DNA of 7,047 nt from Bacillota bacterium. Lineage in GTDB: Bacteria > Bacillota > Dethiobacteria > SKNC01. The stretch is taken from contig SKNC01000063.1 of NCBI GenBank assembly GCA_007120745.1, positions 1 to 7,047 on the forward strand. Reading direction: 5' to 3'. The notes below the pieces were generated by a model, which was not told the origin of the DNA, made no database searches, and saw only the letters and a list, made by a program, of their open reading frames with translations. Shown one piece after another: positions 1-6,884 of this stretch. Positions within the stretch are counted from its first letter, which is position 1, and each line of letters begins with the position of its first letter. A program made the translations under genes and the position numbers.

Positions 1-1
1 A

Positions 2-1171
2 ATTAAAAAGAACCTGGATTCGTACCAGGATTTTGCCATTCTATATCGAACCAATGCCCAGTCCAGGGTATTAGAAGAGGCGTTGATTCGAGAAAATATT
101 CCCTACAATATTTATGGCGGGGTTAGATTTTATGAGCGGATGGAAATCAAAGACATGCTGGCTTTTCTGCGAGTCATTGATAATCCCGCTGATTCCCTGA
201 GCCTGAAAAGAATTATCAATGTTCCCCGAAAAGGCATCGGGAAGAAAACCATAGAAAAGCTGGAGGCAGCTGCATCAATCCATAACATCACCCTGTTTGA
301 GGCCCTGGACAGGTGGCTGGAATCAGGGGTTGCGGGCGGTACCGGCAAAAAAATAGAAGAATTTGCTAATATCATAGATAATTTTCAAAAAATGAGGGAA
401 TTCTTATCGGTAAGGGAATTGGTAGAAGAAATAATGGACAAAACCGGTTACCTGGCCTGCCTGGAGGCAGAGAATACCCTGGAATCCCGTTCCCGGATTG
501 AAAATCTGAAGGAACTGGTATCCGCAGCCCGTGAGTTCGATGTTTTTTCTGAGGACAAGAGCGTAACTGCCTTTCTTACAGGGATTTCATTAATTACCTC
601 CTCTGAAGAGGTGCTCAAGGAGGAGGAAGGGGGTCAAAAGGTCAGCCTGATGACGCTTCACAGTGCCAAAGGGCTGGAATTTCCGATGGTTTTCATGGCA
701 GGTATGGAGGAGGGGCTTTTCCCTCACAGCATGTCCATGGAAAGCAGCGACGGACTGGAGGAAGAGAGGCGCCTCTGCTACGTTGGCTGCACCCGGGCCA
801 TGGAACGCCTTTATTTAACCCATGCCCGGCAGAGGAACCTCTACGGCAGGTTTGTCTTCAACACTCCCTCCCGTTTTCTTCAAGAAATACCTGAAGAGCT
901 TCTTTTTCATGATGGCCCTGAAAAAAACCAGGAAACCGTTGAAATATTTTTCGAGACATATAATGAAAATCAGAGGGAAGAGGAGCCAGATTTGCAGGCA
1001 TCATCTCAGGAAAACTGGGAGGTTGGGGATGGACTGTACCATACCAAATGGGGAAAGGGAGTAGTAAAGGCTGTAGGCAGTTCCGGAGCAGACCCGGTTT
1101 TAACGGTTCTGTTTCCTGCGGAGGGCACCAGGGTAATACTGGCTACTTTTGCTCCCATAAAAAAAATTTGA
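2..1171 (+). CDS. pcrA: ATP-dependent DNA helicase PcrA/UvrD family, 3' part (5' end outside window)
   Basis: The reading frame is open from base 2 and ends at TGA 1169-1171, giving 389 residues, about the second half of a PcrA of some 720-740 residues. The TTG at 83 is an internal codon, not a start. PcrA is a superfamily 1A 3'-5' helicase that acts in repair, in plasmid rolling-circle replication and in clearing proteins from DNA. Visible in order (partial numbering): motif IV FAILYRTNAQSR at 11-22; GGVRFYER with the following 2A-domain segment at 39-46; the 2B region around 60-200; motif V TLHSAKGLEF at 218-227, followed by EEGLFPH; motif VI EEERRLCYVGCTRA at 253-266, with the conserved arginine. 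The last ~50 residues (GDGLYHTKWGKGVV to FAPIKKI) form the Tudor-like tail that binds RNA polymerase in PcrA, which separates it from Rep. In motif VI a Cys replaces the usual Ile (YVGITRA), probably a neutral change. Motifs I-III lie upstream and cannot be seen. ligA follows after 90 bases, a common Firmicute arrangement. Confidence 0.96.
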   Translation: MKKNLDSYQDFAILYRTNAQSRVLEEALIRENIPYNIYGGVRFYERMEIKDMLAFLRVIDNPADSLSLKRIINVPRKGIGKKTIEKLEAAASIHNITLFEALDRWLESGVAGGTGKKIEEFANIIDNFQKMREFLSVRELVEEIMDKTGYLACLEAENTLESRSRIENLKELVSAAREFDVFSEDKSVTAFLTGISLITSSEEVLKEEEGGQKVSLMTLHSAKGLEFPMVFMAGMEEGLFPHSMSMESSDGLEEERRLCYVGCTRAMERLYLTHARQRNLYGRFVFNTPSRFLQEIPEELLFHDGPEKNQETVEIFFETYNENQREEEPDLQASSQENWEVGDGLYHTKWGKGVVKAVGSSGADPVLTVLFPAEGTRVILATFAPIKKI

Positions 1172-1180
1172 TGTATATAA

Positions 1181-1216
1181 AGGAGACAAGAGAAGAGAAT
1201 CGTCCCCCTGTCTCCT
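1181..1216. repeat. Inverted-repeat element, possible degenerate REP-like palindrome
   Basis: AGGAGACA (1181-1188) and TGTCTCCT (1209-1216) are perfect 8-base inverted repeats around a 20-base centre. The centre has a purine-rich left part (AGAGAAGAGAATCG) and a CCCCC run next to the right arm. From memory, the pattern GAGACA-AGAGAA-CGTCCCC-TGTCTC is close to a family of short dispersed palindromes common in Peptococcaceae and other Firmicutes, some linked to IS200-like (Y1) REP-associated transposases. The sequence shows the inverted repeat directly; family membership is inference. No T-tract follows, so it is a poor intrinsic terminator, but it lies in the transcript between pcrA and ligA and could fold there. 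Confidence 0.5.
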
Positions 1217-1261
1217 CTTAAAACAGTTTGTTGGGTTAGAATATCCTGGGAGGTTTCGCAC

Positions 1262-3268
1262 ATGAACTTGGAAGAAGCCAGGCAGAGAATTTTGGAGTTG
1301 GTAGAGGAGATTAACACCCATGATTACAATTACTATGTTTTGGATTCCCCGGTACTATCCGACCGGGAGTATGACCTGCTAAAAAGGGAACTGGAGAAGC
1401 TGGAAAAGAAGTTTCCCCAGCTGGTTACGCCTGATTCCCCCACTCAACGAGTGGGGGGTAAGCCTCTGGAAACCTTTAAAACGGTGAATCACGGGGCCCC
1501 CATGCTCAGCCTGGATAATGCCTTCAGCGTAAATGAACTAAGGAACTTTGTCCGCAAGATAAAAAATATTGATGGAAATTCTCCGTTAGAATATGTGGTG
1601 GAACCGAAGATGGATGGCCTGGCGGTTTCGCTGCTCTATGAATCGGGGGTTCTGGTCAGGGGAGCCACCCGGGGAGACGGTTACGTGGGGGAGGATATAA
1701 CCCATAACATCCGCACCATAAAAAGTGTACCTTTAAAGCTGAGAGAGAAAGTGTACCTGGAGGTGAGGGGAGAAGTCTATTTTCCCCATAAGGCCTTTCA
1801 AGAACTGAACCAAAGAAGGGCCGAAGAGGGCCTGCCGCTGTTTGCCAATCCCCGGAATGCCGCAGCAGGTTCCATGAGGCAGCTGGATCCGGCGGCAGCA
1901 GCCTCCAGGCCTCTGGACATATTTTTTTACGGGCTGGGGAGTTATGAAGGATTTCCCTTCCGGACCCACATGGATATGTTAAAGTACCTGAAAGGCTTAG
2001 GGCTGAAAGTAAACCCCCACACCGCCCTTTACTCGGATTTTGACCAGGTGATGGAAGTCTGTCAGGAGTGGGCTGTGAAAAGATACGAGCTTCCTTATGA
2101 AATTGATGGCATGGTCATTAAAATAAATGACCTGGAACTGCAGGCCCGGGCCGGCTATACCGCCAGGAGTCCCCGTTGGGCCGTGGCTTTTAAATTTCCG
2201 GCGGAACAGGTGGAGACCACCGTAGAGGATATCCAGGTCAGTGTGGGCCGAACAGGCGCATTAACTCCCATAGCATTACTGACTCCGGTAAAGGTATCCG
2301 GCTCAGTGGTTAAGAGGGCTTCCTTACATAATGAAGATATACTGCGGGGGAAAGAGGTAAAAATTGGAGACCGAGTAATTATTCATAAGGCCGGGGAAGT
2401 GATTCCCGAGCTGGTTAAAGTGCTCACGGAAAAAAGGACCGGTAAGGAGAGGGCCTTTGTCATGCCTCAAAGCTGTCCTGCCTGCGGGCAGCCGGTGGCT
2501 CATCTCCCTGAAGAAGTGGCCATACGCTGCATGAATGCCTCCTGCCCGGTTCAGATGTACGAACGAATCGTGCACTTTGCTTCCCGAGGCGCCATGGATA
2601 TTGAGGGGTTGGGCCCTGCAGCGGCCAGGCTGCTGTGGGAAAATCGCCTGGTAGAAGACGTGGCGGATCTTTATTATCTCAAAAAAGAGGACCTGCTTAC
2701 CCTTGAAAGGATGGGAGAAAAATCTGCACAAAATCTTCTGGATTCCATTGAGGTCAGCAAAAAGAATCCTTTGAATAAGCTCCTTTACGGTTTGGGGCCC
2801 CGTTTCTTAGGGGAGAAAGGCTCAAAAATTATTGCACAGCATTTTGGCAGCCTGGACCGCATTATGTCTGCCTCTGAAGAAGAAATCACTGCTGTTCCGG
2901 AAATTGGACCTAAAATAGCAGCCAGCATTGTTGAGTTCTTCCAAAACCCCTCAAACCGGTCCGTAGTGGAAAAACTCCGCAGTGCCGGAGTGAATTTCCA
3001 TCGATCCGGAGAGCAGGGGGAAGGAAAAGAACAAATATTTGAAGGAAGGACCTTTGTGTTGACGGGCAAACTGGAAGCTTTCAGCCGACCTGAAGCTCAA
3101 AGCCGGATTGAAAACCTGGGGGGCAGGGTTACCTCCTCCGTCAGCGGAAACACCGACTATGTGGTGGCGGGAGAAAACCCCGGGAGCAAACTGGACCAGG
3201 CCCGTTCCCTGGGCATTAATGTTATTACGGAGGCTCAGTTTCAAGAACTTCTTGAAAATAAAGAGTAG
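1262..3268 (+). CDS. ligA: NAD-dependent DNA ligase LigA, complete
   Basis: This 668-residue protein has the usual LigA length (~670). It seals 5'-phosphate/3'-hydroxyl nicks using NAD+, joining Okazaki fragments and finishing excision repair. Domains in order: Ia NMN-binding region (~1-70), with YY at 24-25, D34 and Y37-D38; adenylation domain with the catalytic lysine K116 in EPKMDG, then RGDG and GEDIT; ANPRNAAAGS at 195-204; OB fold (~315-400) with VGRTGALTP and ASLHN; four-cysteine zinc finger C405, C408, C423, C428; helix-hairpin-helix region (~440-560); C-terminal BRCT domain (~590-668). All catalytic motifs are intact. A mild deviation is GLGPRFLGE at 510-518, where most ligases read ALGIRHVGE. 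The ATG at 1262 is preceded by GGGAGG (1248-1253) with 8 bases of spacing and gives the normal N-terminus. I see no clear promoter in the gap after pcrA, so read-through from pcrA is likely, passing the inverted repeat at 1181-1216. Confidence 0.98.
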   Translation: MNLEEARQRILELVEEINTHDYNYYVLDSPVLSDREYDLLKRELEKLEKKFPQLVTPDSPTQRVGGKPLETFKTVNHGAPMLSLDNAFSVNELRNFVRKIKNIDGNSPLEYVVEPKMDGLAVSLLYESGVLVRGATRGDGYVGEDITHNIRTIKSVPLKLREKVYLEVRGEVYFPHKAFQELNQRRAEEGLPLFANPRNAAAGSMRQLDPAAAASRPLDIFFYGLGSYEGFPFRTHMDMLKYLKGLGLKVNPHTALYSDFDQVMEVCQEWAVKRYELPYEIDGMVIKINDLELQARAGYTARSPRWAVAFKFPAEQVETTVEDIQVSVGRTGALTPIALLTPVKVSGSVVKRASLHNEDILRGKEVKIGDRVIIHKAGEVIPELVKVLTEKRTGKERAFVMPQSCPACGQPVAHLPEEVAIRCMNASCPVQMYERIVHFASRGAMDIEGLGPAAARLLWENRLVEDVADLYYLKKEDLLTLERMGEKSAQNLLDSIEVSKKNPLNKLLYGLGPRFLGEKGSKIIAQHFGSLDRIMSASEEEITAVPEIGPKIAASIVEFFQNPSNRSVVEKLRSAGVNFHRSGEQGEGKEQIFEGRTFVLTGKLEAFSRPEAQSRIENLGGRVTSSVSGNTDYVVAGENPGSKLDQARSLGINVITEAQFQELLENKE

Positions 3269-3277
3269 AAGCCAGGC

Positions 3278-3318
3278 AAGCCGTTGAGAAGAATCCATGG
3301 AATTTTTTTCAACGGTTT
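3278..3318 (+). terminator. Long hairpin after ligA, probable transcript end
   Basis: Bases 3278-3294 pair with 3302-3318 as a continuous 17-bp stem around the 7-base loop CCATGGA. There are 14 Watson-Crick and three G-U pairs; the outer part is AAGCCGTTGA against TCAACGGTTT. It begins 9 bases after the ligA stop and ends before the gatC promoter. The bases just after the stem (ACTTTAT) are only weakly T-rich and the run of seven T lies inside the stem, so this is not a textbook Rho-independent terminator. It may act as a weak terminator or as a 3'-end stabiliser for the ligA message. Confidence 0.5.
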
Positions 3319-3321
3319 ACT

Positions 3322-3349
3322 TTATCAATGTGAAATGCTATGTTATAAT
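3322..3349 (+). promoter_or_regulatory. Extended -10 sigma-A promoter for gatCAB
   Basis: TATAAT at 3344-3349 is a perfect -10 box, and TG at 3341-3342 with one further base makes an exact extended -10 (TGNTATAAT). The best -35 candidate is TTATCA at 3322-3327 with a 16-base spacer, matching TTGACA at four of six positions; an extended -10 tolerates a weak -35. The predicted start is near 3356, giving a leader of about 26 bases that contains the gatC ribosome site GGAGGG (3370-3375). The location, just after the ligA hairpin and just before gatC, supports a separate transcription unit for the amidotransferase genes. Confidence 0.72.
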
Positions 3350-3381
3350 ATAAAAAGCCCTTTGGGGATGGAGGGATAGGA

Positions 3382-3669
3382 ATGGATATTACCAAAAAAG
3401 ATGTAGAATATATTGCCAAACTAGCGAGGCTGGAAGTAAGCGAACACGAAAAGGAAACCTTTACTGAGCAGCTGGGTGACATTTTAAATTATGTGAAAGT
3501 GTTAGAAGAACTGAATACAGAGGATATTTCCCCTACATTCCATGTTTTTCCTGTGAAAAACGTGTTTCGCAGCGACCAGATAAAAGAGTCGTTATCTCCA
3601 GAGGAAGTCCTGCAAAACGCCCCGGACCAGGAGAACGGTTTTTTTAAGGTGCCCAGGGTGATTGAATAG
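3382..3669 (+). CDS. gatC: Asp/Glu-tRNA amidotransferase subunit C
   Basis: This 95-residue protein has the normal GatC length. GatC has no catalytic site; it wraps around GatA and clamps it to GatB so that the amidotransferase holds together. Visible features: the N-terminal helical segment with the family pattern VEYIAKLARLEVSE (8-21), the helix around FTEQLGDILNYVKVLEELNT, then the extended stretch with PTFHVFPVKNVFRSD, matching the conserved N-V-hydrophobic-R-x-D of the family, and an FFKVPRVIE end typical of GatC. The ATG start has GGAGGG at 3370-3375 with 6 bases of spacing. It is the first gene of gatC-gatA-gatB, with 35 bases between its stop and the preferred gatA start. Confidence 0.97.
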   Translation: MDITKKDVEYIAKLARLEVSEHEKETFTEQLGDILNYVKVLEELNTEDISPTFHVFPVKNVFRSDQIKESLSPEEVLQNAPDQENGFFKVPRVIE

Positions 3670-3689
3670 ACTTCAGGAAAATGCTGCCA

Positions 3690-3697
3690 GGGAGGAG
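3690..3697 (+). promoter_or_regulatory. Shine-Dalgarno site that fixes the gatA start at TTG 3705
   Basis: GGGAGGAG is a strong match to the anti-Shine-Dalgarno and sits 7 bases before TTG 3705. The alternative ATG at 3681, in the same frame, has only a weak purine stretch (CAGGAAA) ahead of it and would place this strong site inside the coding region. Confidence 0.8.
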
Positions 3698-3704
3698 TTC
3701 TCTT

Positions 3705-5186
3705 TTGAAATTATACCAGCTAAAAGTTCACGAAGCCCATAAATTAATCAGCGATAAAGAAATCAGCAGTGAAGAACTGCTTTTAAGTGTGCTGAACCGG
3801 ATTGAAGATGTGGAAGGGATGGTTCAGGGATTTGTCACGGTAACCGGGGATTATGCCCGAAAAAAAGCCCGGGAAGCCGATGAAAAAATTGCTCGGGGTG
3901 AAGCCGTGGGTCCCTTGACAGGGATTCCTTTCGCATTGAAAGATAACATGTGTTCTAAAGATATACTTACCACCTGCTCTTCTAAAATTTTGAAAAACTT
4001 TATTCCTCCATATAATGCGGAAGTGTTTGACAGGCTGGAGGAACAGGGAGCAGTGCTGGTGGGAAAGACCAATATGGATGAGTTCGCCATGGGTTCTTCC
4101 ACAGAAAATTCCGGTTATTTTACCACCAGAAATCCCTGGGACCCCGCCCGGGTTCCGGGGGGGTCCAGCGGTGGTTCTGCTGCTGTAGCAGCAGCGGATG
4201 AAGTATTGTTTGCTTTGGGCTCCGATACCGGCGGCTCTATTCGCCAGCCCGCTTCCTACTGCGGGGTTGTGGGAATGAAGCCTACATACGGAAGAGTATC
4301 CAGGTACGGCCTGATCGCCTTTGCCTCTTCTCTGGACCAGATAGGTCCCCTGACCAGGGATGTAAGGGATTGTGCCCTGGTGATGAACGCCATCTGTGGA
4401 CATGACCCCAAGGATTCCACCTCTACACCGGTAGAGGTACCGGACTACAGCAGTTTTATCGGGGAAGAGATAAAGGGAATCCGTATGGGAATTGCAGAAG
4501 AATACTTTTCCCTGGGGATTAACCATGAGGTAAAAGATATGGTAGAAGAAGCTGTTGCCGGGCTGGAGGGCTTAGGTATGGAAAAAGTAGAGTTATCTCT
4601 GCCCCATACTTCCTATGCTCTTCCTGCTTATTACCTGGTCAACCCTGCGGAGGCTTCCTCAAACCTGGCCCGGTATGATGGGATTCGCTACGGTTTCCGG
4701 TATGAGGACAGCGAAAGCCTTCTGGAAACGTATAAAAAAACCAGAAGCGTGGGCTTTGGAGCGGAAGTAAAAAGAAGAATCATGCTGGGAACATATGCAC
4801 TGAGCTCCGGGTATTATGATGCCTATTACTTGAGAGCTCAGAAGGTAAGGACACTGATTAAAAAGGATTTTGACCAGGCCTTTGAAAAGTGTGACGTTAT
4901 TGTGGCACCCACAGCGCCAACTGTGGCCTTCAGGACCGGCGAAAAGGTCAGGGATCCGCTGCAGATGTACTTAAATGATGTGTTCACCATCCCGGTCAGC
5001 ATGTCCGGTCTGCCGGCAGTCTCCATCCCCTGCGGCTTTATCAAGGGCCTTCCGGTGGGACTGCAAATTATCGGAAAAGCCTTTGATGAAGGGACGATTC
5101 TTAAGGTAGCCGGAGCATTCGAGGAAAGCATGCCTTTTAAAAACATGAAACCGGCTTTTGGAAGTTATTCCAGGGGAGGTGTGTAG
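3705..5186 (+). CDS. gatA: Asp/Glu-tRNA amidotransferase subunit A (glutaminase), TTG start
   Basis: With TTG 3705 as start the protein has 493 residues (family ~485-490). An in-frame ATG at 3681 would add eight residues (MLPGRSSL) not seen in the family. GatA is an amidase-signature enzyme that hydrolyses glutamine and passes the ammonia through a channel to GatB for amidation of Glu-tRNA(Gln) and/or Asp-tRNA(Asn). The catalytic triad is visible: K79 in FALKDN, cis-Ser S154 in PGGSSGGS, and nucleophile S178 in GSDTGGSIRQPA. These numbers equal those I recall for Staphylococcus aureus GatA (K79, S154, S178), which supports the TTG start. The N-terminus MKLYQLKVHEAHKLI and EISSEEL are typical. 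A seven-G run (4157-4163) encodes the GG before S154; it is in frame. The stop at 5184-5186 lies one base before the gatB start, so translational coupling is likely. Confidence 0.97.
   Translation: MKLYQLKVHEAHKLISDKEISSEELLLSVLNRIEDVEGMVQGFVTVTGDYARKKAREADEKIARGEAVGPLTGIPFALKDNMCSKDILTTCSSKILKNFIPPYNAEVFDRLEEQGAVLVGKTNMDEFAMGSSTENSGYFTTRNPWDPARVPGGSSGGSAAVAAADEVLFALGSDTGGSIRQPASYCGVVGMKPTYGRVSRYGLIAFASSLDQIGPLTRDVRDCALVMNAICGHDPKDSTSTPVEVPDYSSFIGEEIKGIRMGIAEEYFSLGINHEVKDMVEEAVAGLEGLGMEKVELSLPHTSYALPAYYLVNPAEASSNLARYDGIRYGFRYEDSESLLETYKKTRSVGFGAEVKRRIMLGTYALSSGYYDAYYLRAQKVRTLIKKDFDQAFEKCDVIVAPTAPTVAFRTGEKVRDPLQMYLNDVFTIPVSMSGLPAVSIPCGFIKGLPVGLQIIGKAFDEGTILKVAGAFEESMPFKNMKPAFGSYSRGGV
5173..5181 (+). 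promoter_or_regulatory. Shine-Dalgarno site inside the gatA 3' end, fixes gatB start at TTG 5188
   Basis: GGGGAGGTG lies in the last codons of gatA and ends 6 bases before TTG 5188. The longer possible start, TTG 5158, has no comparable site at the right distance and would add ten residues overlapping the gatA end. Confidence 0.82.
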
Positions 5187-5187
5187 A

Positions 5188-6618
5188 TTGTCTCAATATG
5201 AAATAGTCATAGGACTTGAAATACACCTGGAGCTTCGCACGAAATCCAAAATTTTTTGTTCCTGTCCCACCACTTTTGGAGATGCTCCCAATACCCATGT
5301 ATGTCCGGTATGCCTGGGGCTTCCCGGAGTTCTGCCGGTTTTAAATAAGAAAGCCCTGGATTATGCTGTTCTCACGGGACTGGCTCTAAACTGTGATATA
5401 AATACCTACAGCAAGTTTGACCGGAAAAATTATTTTTACCCGGACCTTCCCAAAGCCTATCAGATTTCACAGTATGATTTTCCGGTGGCCCAAAATGGGA
5501 ATTTGCGCATTCAGTCCAATGGTGAGCCCCGGGTAATTGGGATTAATCGGGTCCACCTGGAGGAGGATGCAGGAAAACTGGTTCATTCCGAAGAAGGTGA
5601 TTATTCTCTGGTGGATTATAACCGTACCGGAGTTCCTTTGGTGGAAATAGTAACGGAACCGGACTTGCGTTCCACGGAGGAGGCCAGGGGGTTTTTGGAA
5701 AGCTTAAAAAAGATCCTTTTATACACTGGAGTTTCCGACTGCAAGATGGAAGAGGGCAGCTTGCGGTGTGACGCCAACGTTTCCGTCCGGTTAAAAGGGG
5801 AAACTGAACTGGGAACCAAGACAGAATTGAAAAACATGAACTCCTTCAAGGCGGTGCAGAAAGGCCTGGAATTTGAAGTAGAAAGGCAGATCAGCAGGTT
5901 GGAGAAGGGGGAAAGAATTACCCAGGAAACCCTGCGGTGGGATGAGGGATCAGCGCAAACTGTTTCCATGAGAAGCAAGGAAGAGGCCCATGATTACCGT
6001 TATTTTCCAGAACCCGACCTGGTTCCCATGGAAATAGGAGCCCCTATGGTGGAAGAAATCAGGAAAACTCTGCCGGAGCTGCCGCTGGCCAAAAGGGAAA
6101 GATTTATTGCACAGTACGGCATTCCGGAGTATGACGCTGAAATTCTTACCAGCACCCGGGAAATGGCAGATTACTTTGAGGAGTGTGTAAAAATTTTCCC
6201 TGACCCTAAAGCTGTCAGCAACTGGTTGATGGGCGAGCTGGCCAGGCATATGAATGCTGCGGGACTAAACTTCTATAACATTAAAATTGCTCCACAGCAC
6301 CTGGCAGATATGCTGGAAATGCTGCAGCAGGGTAAAATTAGCGGTAAAATGGCCAAGGAAGTCTTTGCTGACATGTTTGCCTCCGGGAAAACGGCAGGCC
6401 AGGTAGTAGCAGAAAAAGGTCTGGAGCAGATCAGCGACCGGGGGGTATTGGAAAAAATCATAGACGAAGTCATAAAAAAACATCCCGGCCCGGCGGCTGA
6501 TTACAGGGCCAGGAAAGAAAAGGCCTTAGGTTTTCTGGTAGGCCAGGTAATGAAAGTTACCCGGGGAAGCGCTAATCCTCAAATGGTCAACGAAATACTG
6601 AGGGATAAACTGAAATAA
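5188..6618 (+). CDS. gatB: Asp/Glu-tRNA amidotransferase subunit B, TTG start, zinc-cysteine form
   Basis: From TTG 5188 the product has 476 residues, essentially the length of S. aureus GatB (475), and begins MSQYEIVIGLEIHLEL as family members do. GatB binds the misacylated tRNA, phosphorylates the glutamyl or aspartyl carboxylate with ATP, and transfers ammonia delivered from GatA. Visible: GLEIH with H13; four cysteines C24, C26, C39, C42 (FCSC and VCPVC) forming the zinc site found in many GatB proteins but lost in S. aureus; KFDRKNYFYPDLPKAYQISQ (76-95); HLEEDAGK with E125; PLVEIVTEPD with E153; MEEGSLRCDANVS; and KTELKNMNS. H13, E125 and E153 correspond to the magnesium ligands as I recall them from the S. 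aureus structure. The C-terminal part, from about residue 346, is the YqeY-like tRNA-contacting tail, including GFLVGQVMK and ANPQ. The gene follows gatA with one base between stop and start. Confidence 0.97.
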   Translation: MSQYEIVIGLEIHLELRTKSKIFCSCPTTFGDAPNTHVCPVCLGLPGVLPVLNKKALDYAVLTGLALNCDINTYSKFDRKNYFYPDLPKAYQISQYDFPVAQNGNLRIQSNGEPRVIGINRVHLEEDAGKLVHSEEGDYSLVDYNRTGVPLVEIVTEPDLRSTEEARGFLESLKKILLYTGVSDCKMEEGSLRCDANVSVRLKGETELGTKTELKNMNSFKAVQKGLEFEVERQISRLEKGERITQETLRWDEGSAQTVSMRSKEEAHDYRYFPEPDLVPMEIGAPMVEEIRKTLPELPLAKRERFIAQYGIPEYDAEILTSTREMADYFEECVKIFPDPKAVSNWLMGELARHMNAAGLNFYNIKIAPQHLADMLEMLQQGKISGKMAKEVFADMFASGKTAGQVVAEKGLEQISDRGVLEKIIDEVIKKHPGPAADYRARKEKALGFLVGQVMKVTRGSANPQMVNEILRDKLK

Positions 6619-6884
6619 AGAATTTACAACTTCCAAAGGGAATTAAAAAAATTTCCATCAGGAATCTTTACAGGGCATTTGTCAAGAAAATTTACCTGGT
6701 GACATTTCATTAGAATATATTCAATATGACATTATCACAGAATAACTGGACAGTTAAATATATTGATTGACAGTATATAATAAAAAGTTTAAAATAATAA
6801 ATGTTGGCGGGGAATTATTTACTATTTTGTCTTATTAGAGAGTTTTTTACCAAAGGTTATTTTTCGGCATACGGGGGGAGAAGC
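6619..6884. other. AT-rich intergenic region between gatB and the last gene
   Basis: This stretch of 266 bases is clearly richer in A and T than the genes around it and has no supportable gene. It contains an imperfect stem (CATCAGG 6656-6662 with CCTGGTG 6695-6701, one G-U pair, 32-base loop), too loose and without a T-tract to call a gatB terminator. The 10-base palindrome GAATATATTC lies at 6713-6722. AATATATT occurs at 6714 and 6757, TGACATT at 6700 and 6727, and GACAGT at 6749 and 6769. The last copies overlap the promoter at 6767-6795. The rest, 6803-6884, is the probable leader of the following gene. Confidence 0.6.
6767..6795 (+). promoter_or_regulatory. Near-consensus sigma-A promoter for the last gene
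   Basis: A perfect -35 box TTGACA (6767-6772) is separated by exactly 17 bases from TAAAAT (6790-6795), which matches the -10 consensus at five of six positions. The surroundings are AT-rich. Transcription would start near 6802, leaving a leader of about 80 bases before the ATG at 6885. A TATAAT also lies at 6776-6781 but has no -35 at a workable distance. This promoter implies the downstream gene is not expressed solely from the gat operon. Confidence 0.7.

Noticed and set aside
1237..1242. TAGAAT as a -10 box for a dedicated ligA promoter
   Set aside because: No acceptable -35 sequence lies 16-18 bases upstream and there is no extended -10 TG, so it is not supportable.
3319..3381. A T-box or other riboswitch leader before gatC
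   Set aside because: The promoter leaves only about 26 bases of leader, and there is no T-box signature or antiterminator-like structure.
4157..4163. Seven-G run at the catalytic GGSSGG motif of gatA, as a possible frameshift or slippage site
   Set aside because: The run reads in frame as Pro-Gly-Gly before the conserved Ser, and both sides of gatA are in the same frame. It could be a sequencing-error hotspot but nothing shows programmed slippage.
3783..4526. A 247-codon open frame on the minus strand inside gatA
   Set aside because: It lies wholly antisense to a conserved catalytic gene, has low-complexity Gly-rich shadow composition and no recognisable domain; gatA on the other strand explains the codon constraint.
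6631..6656. Small stems after gatB (TTCC/GGAA and GGAATT/AATTTCC) as a Rho-independent terminator
   Set aside because: The stems are 4-6 bp, one with a bulge, and are followed by A-rich rather than T-rich sequence on the + strand.
6801..6884. An in-frame ATG at 6801 that would extend the last gene by 28 residues
   Set aside because: It coincides with the predicted transcription start, has no ribosome binding site, and the extension is not needed for the membrane-protein pattern; the ATG at 6885 has a G-rich site before it.
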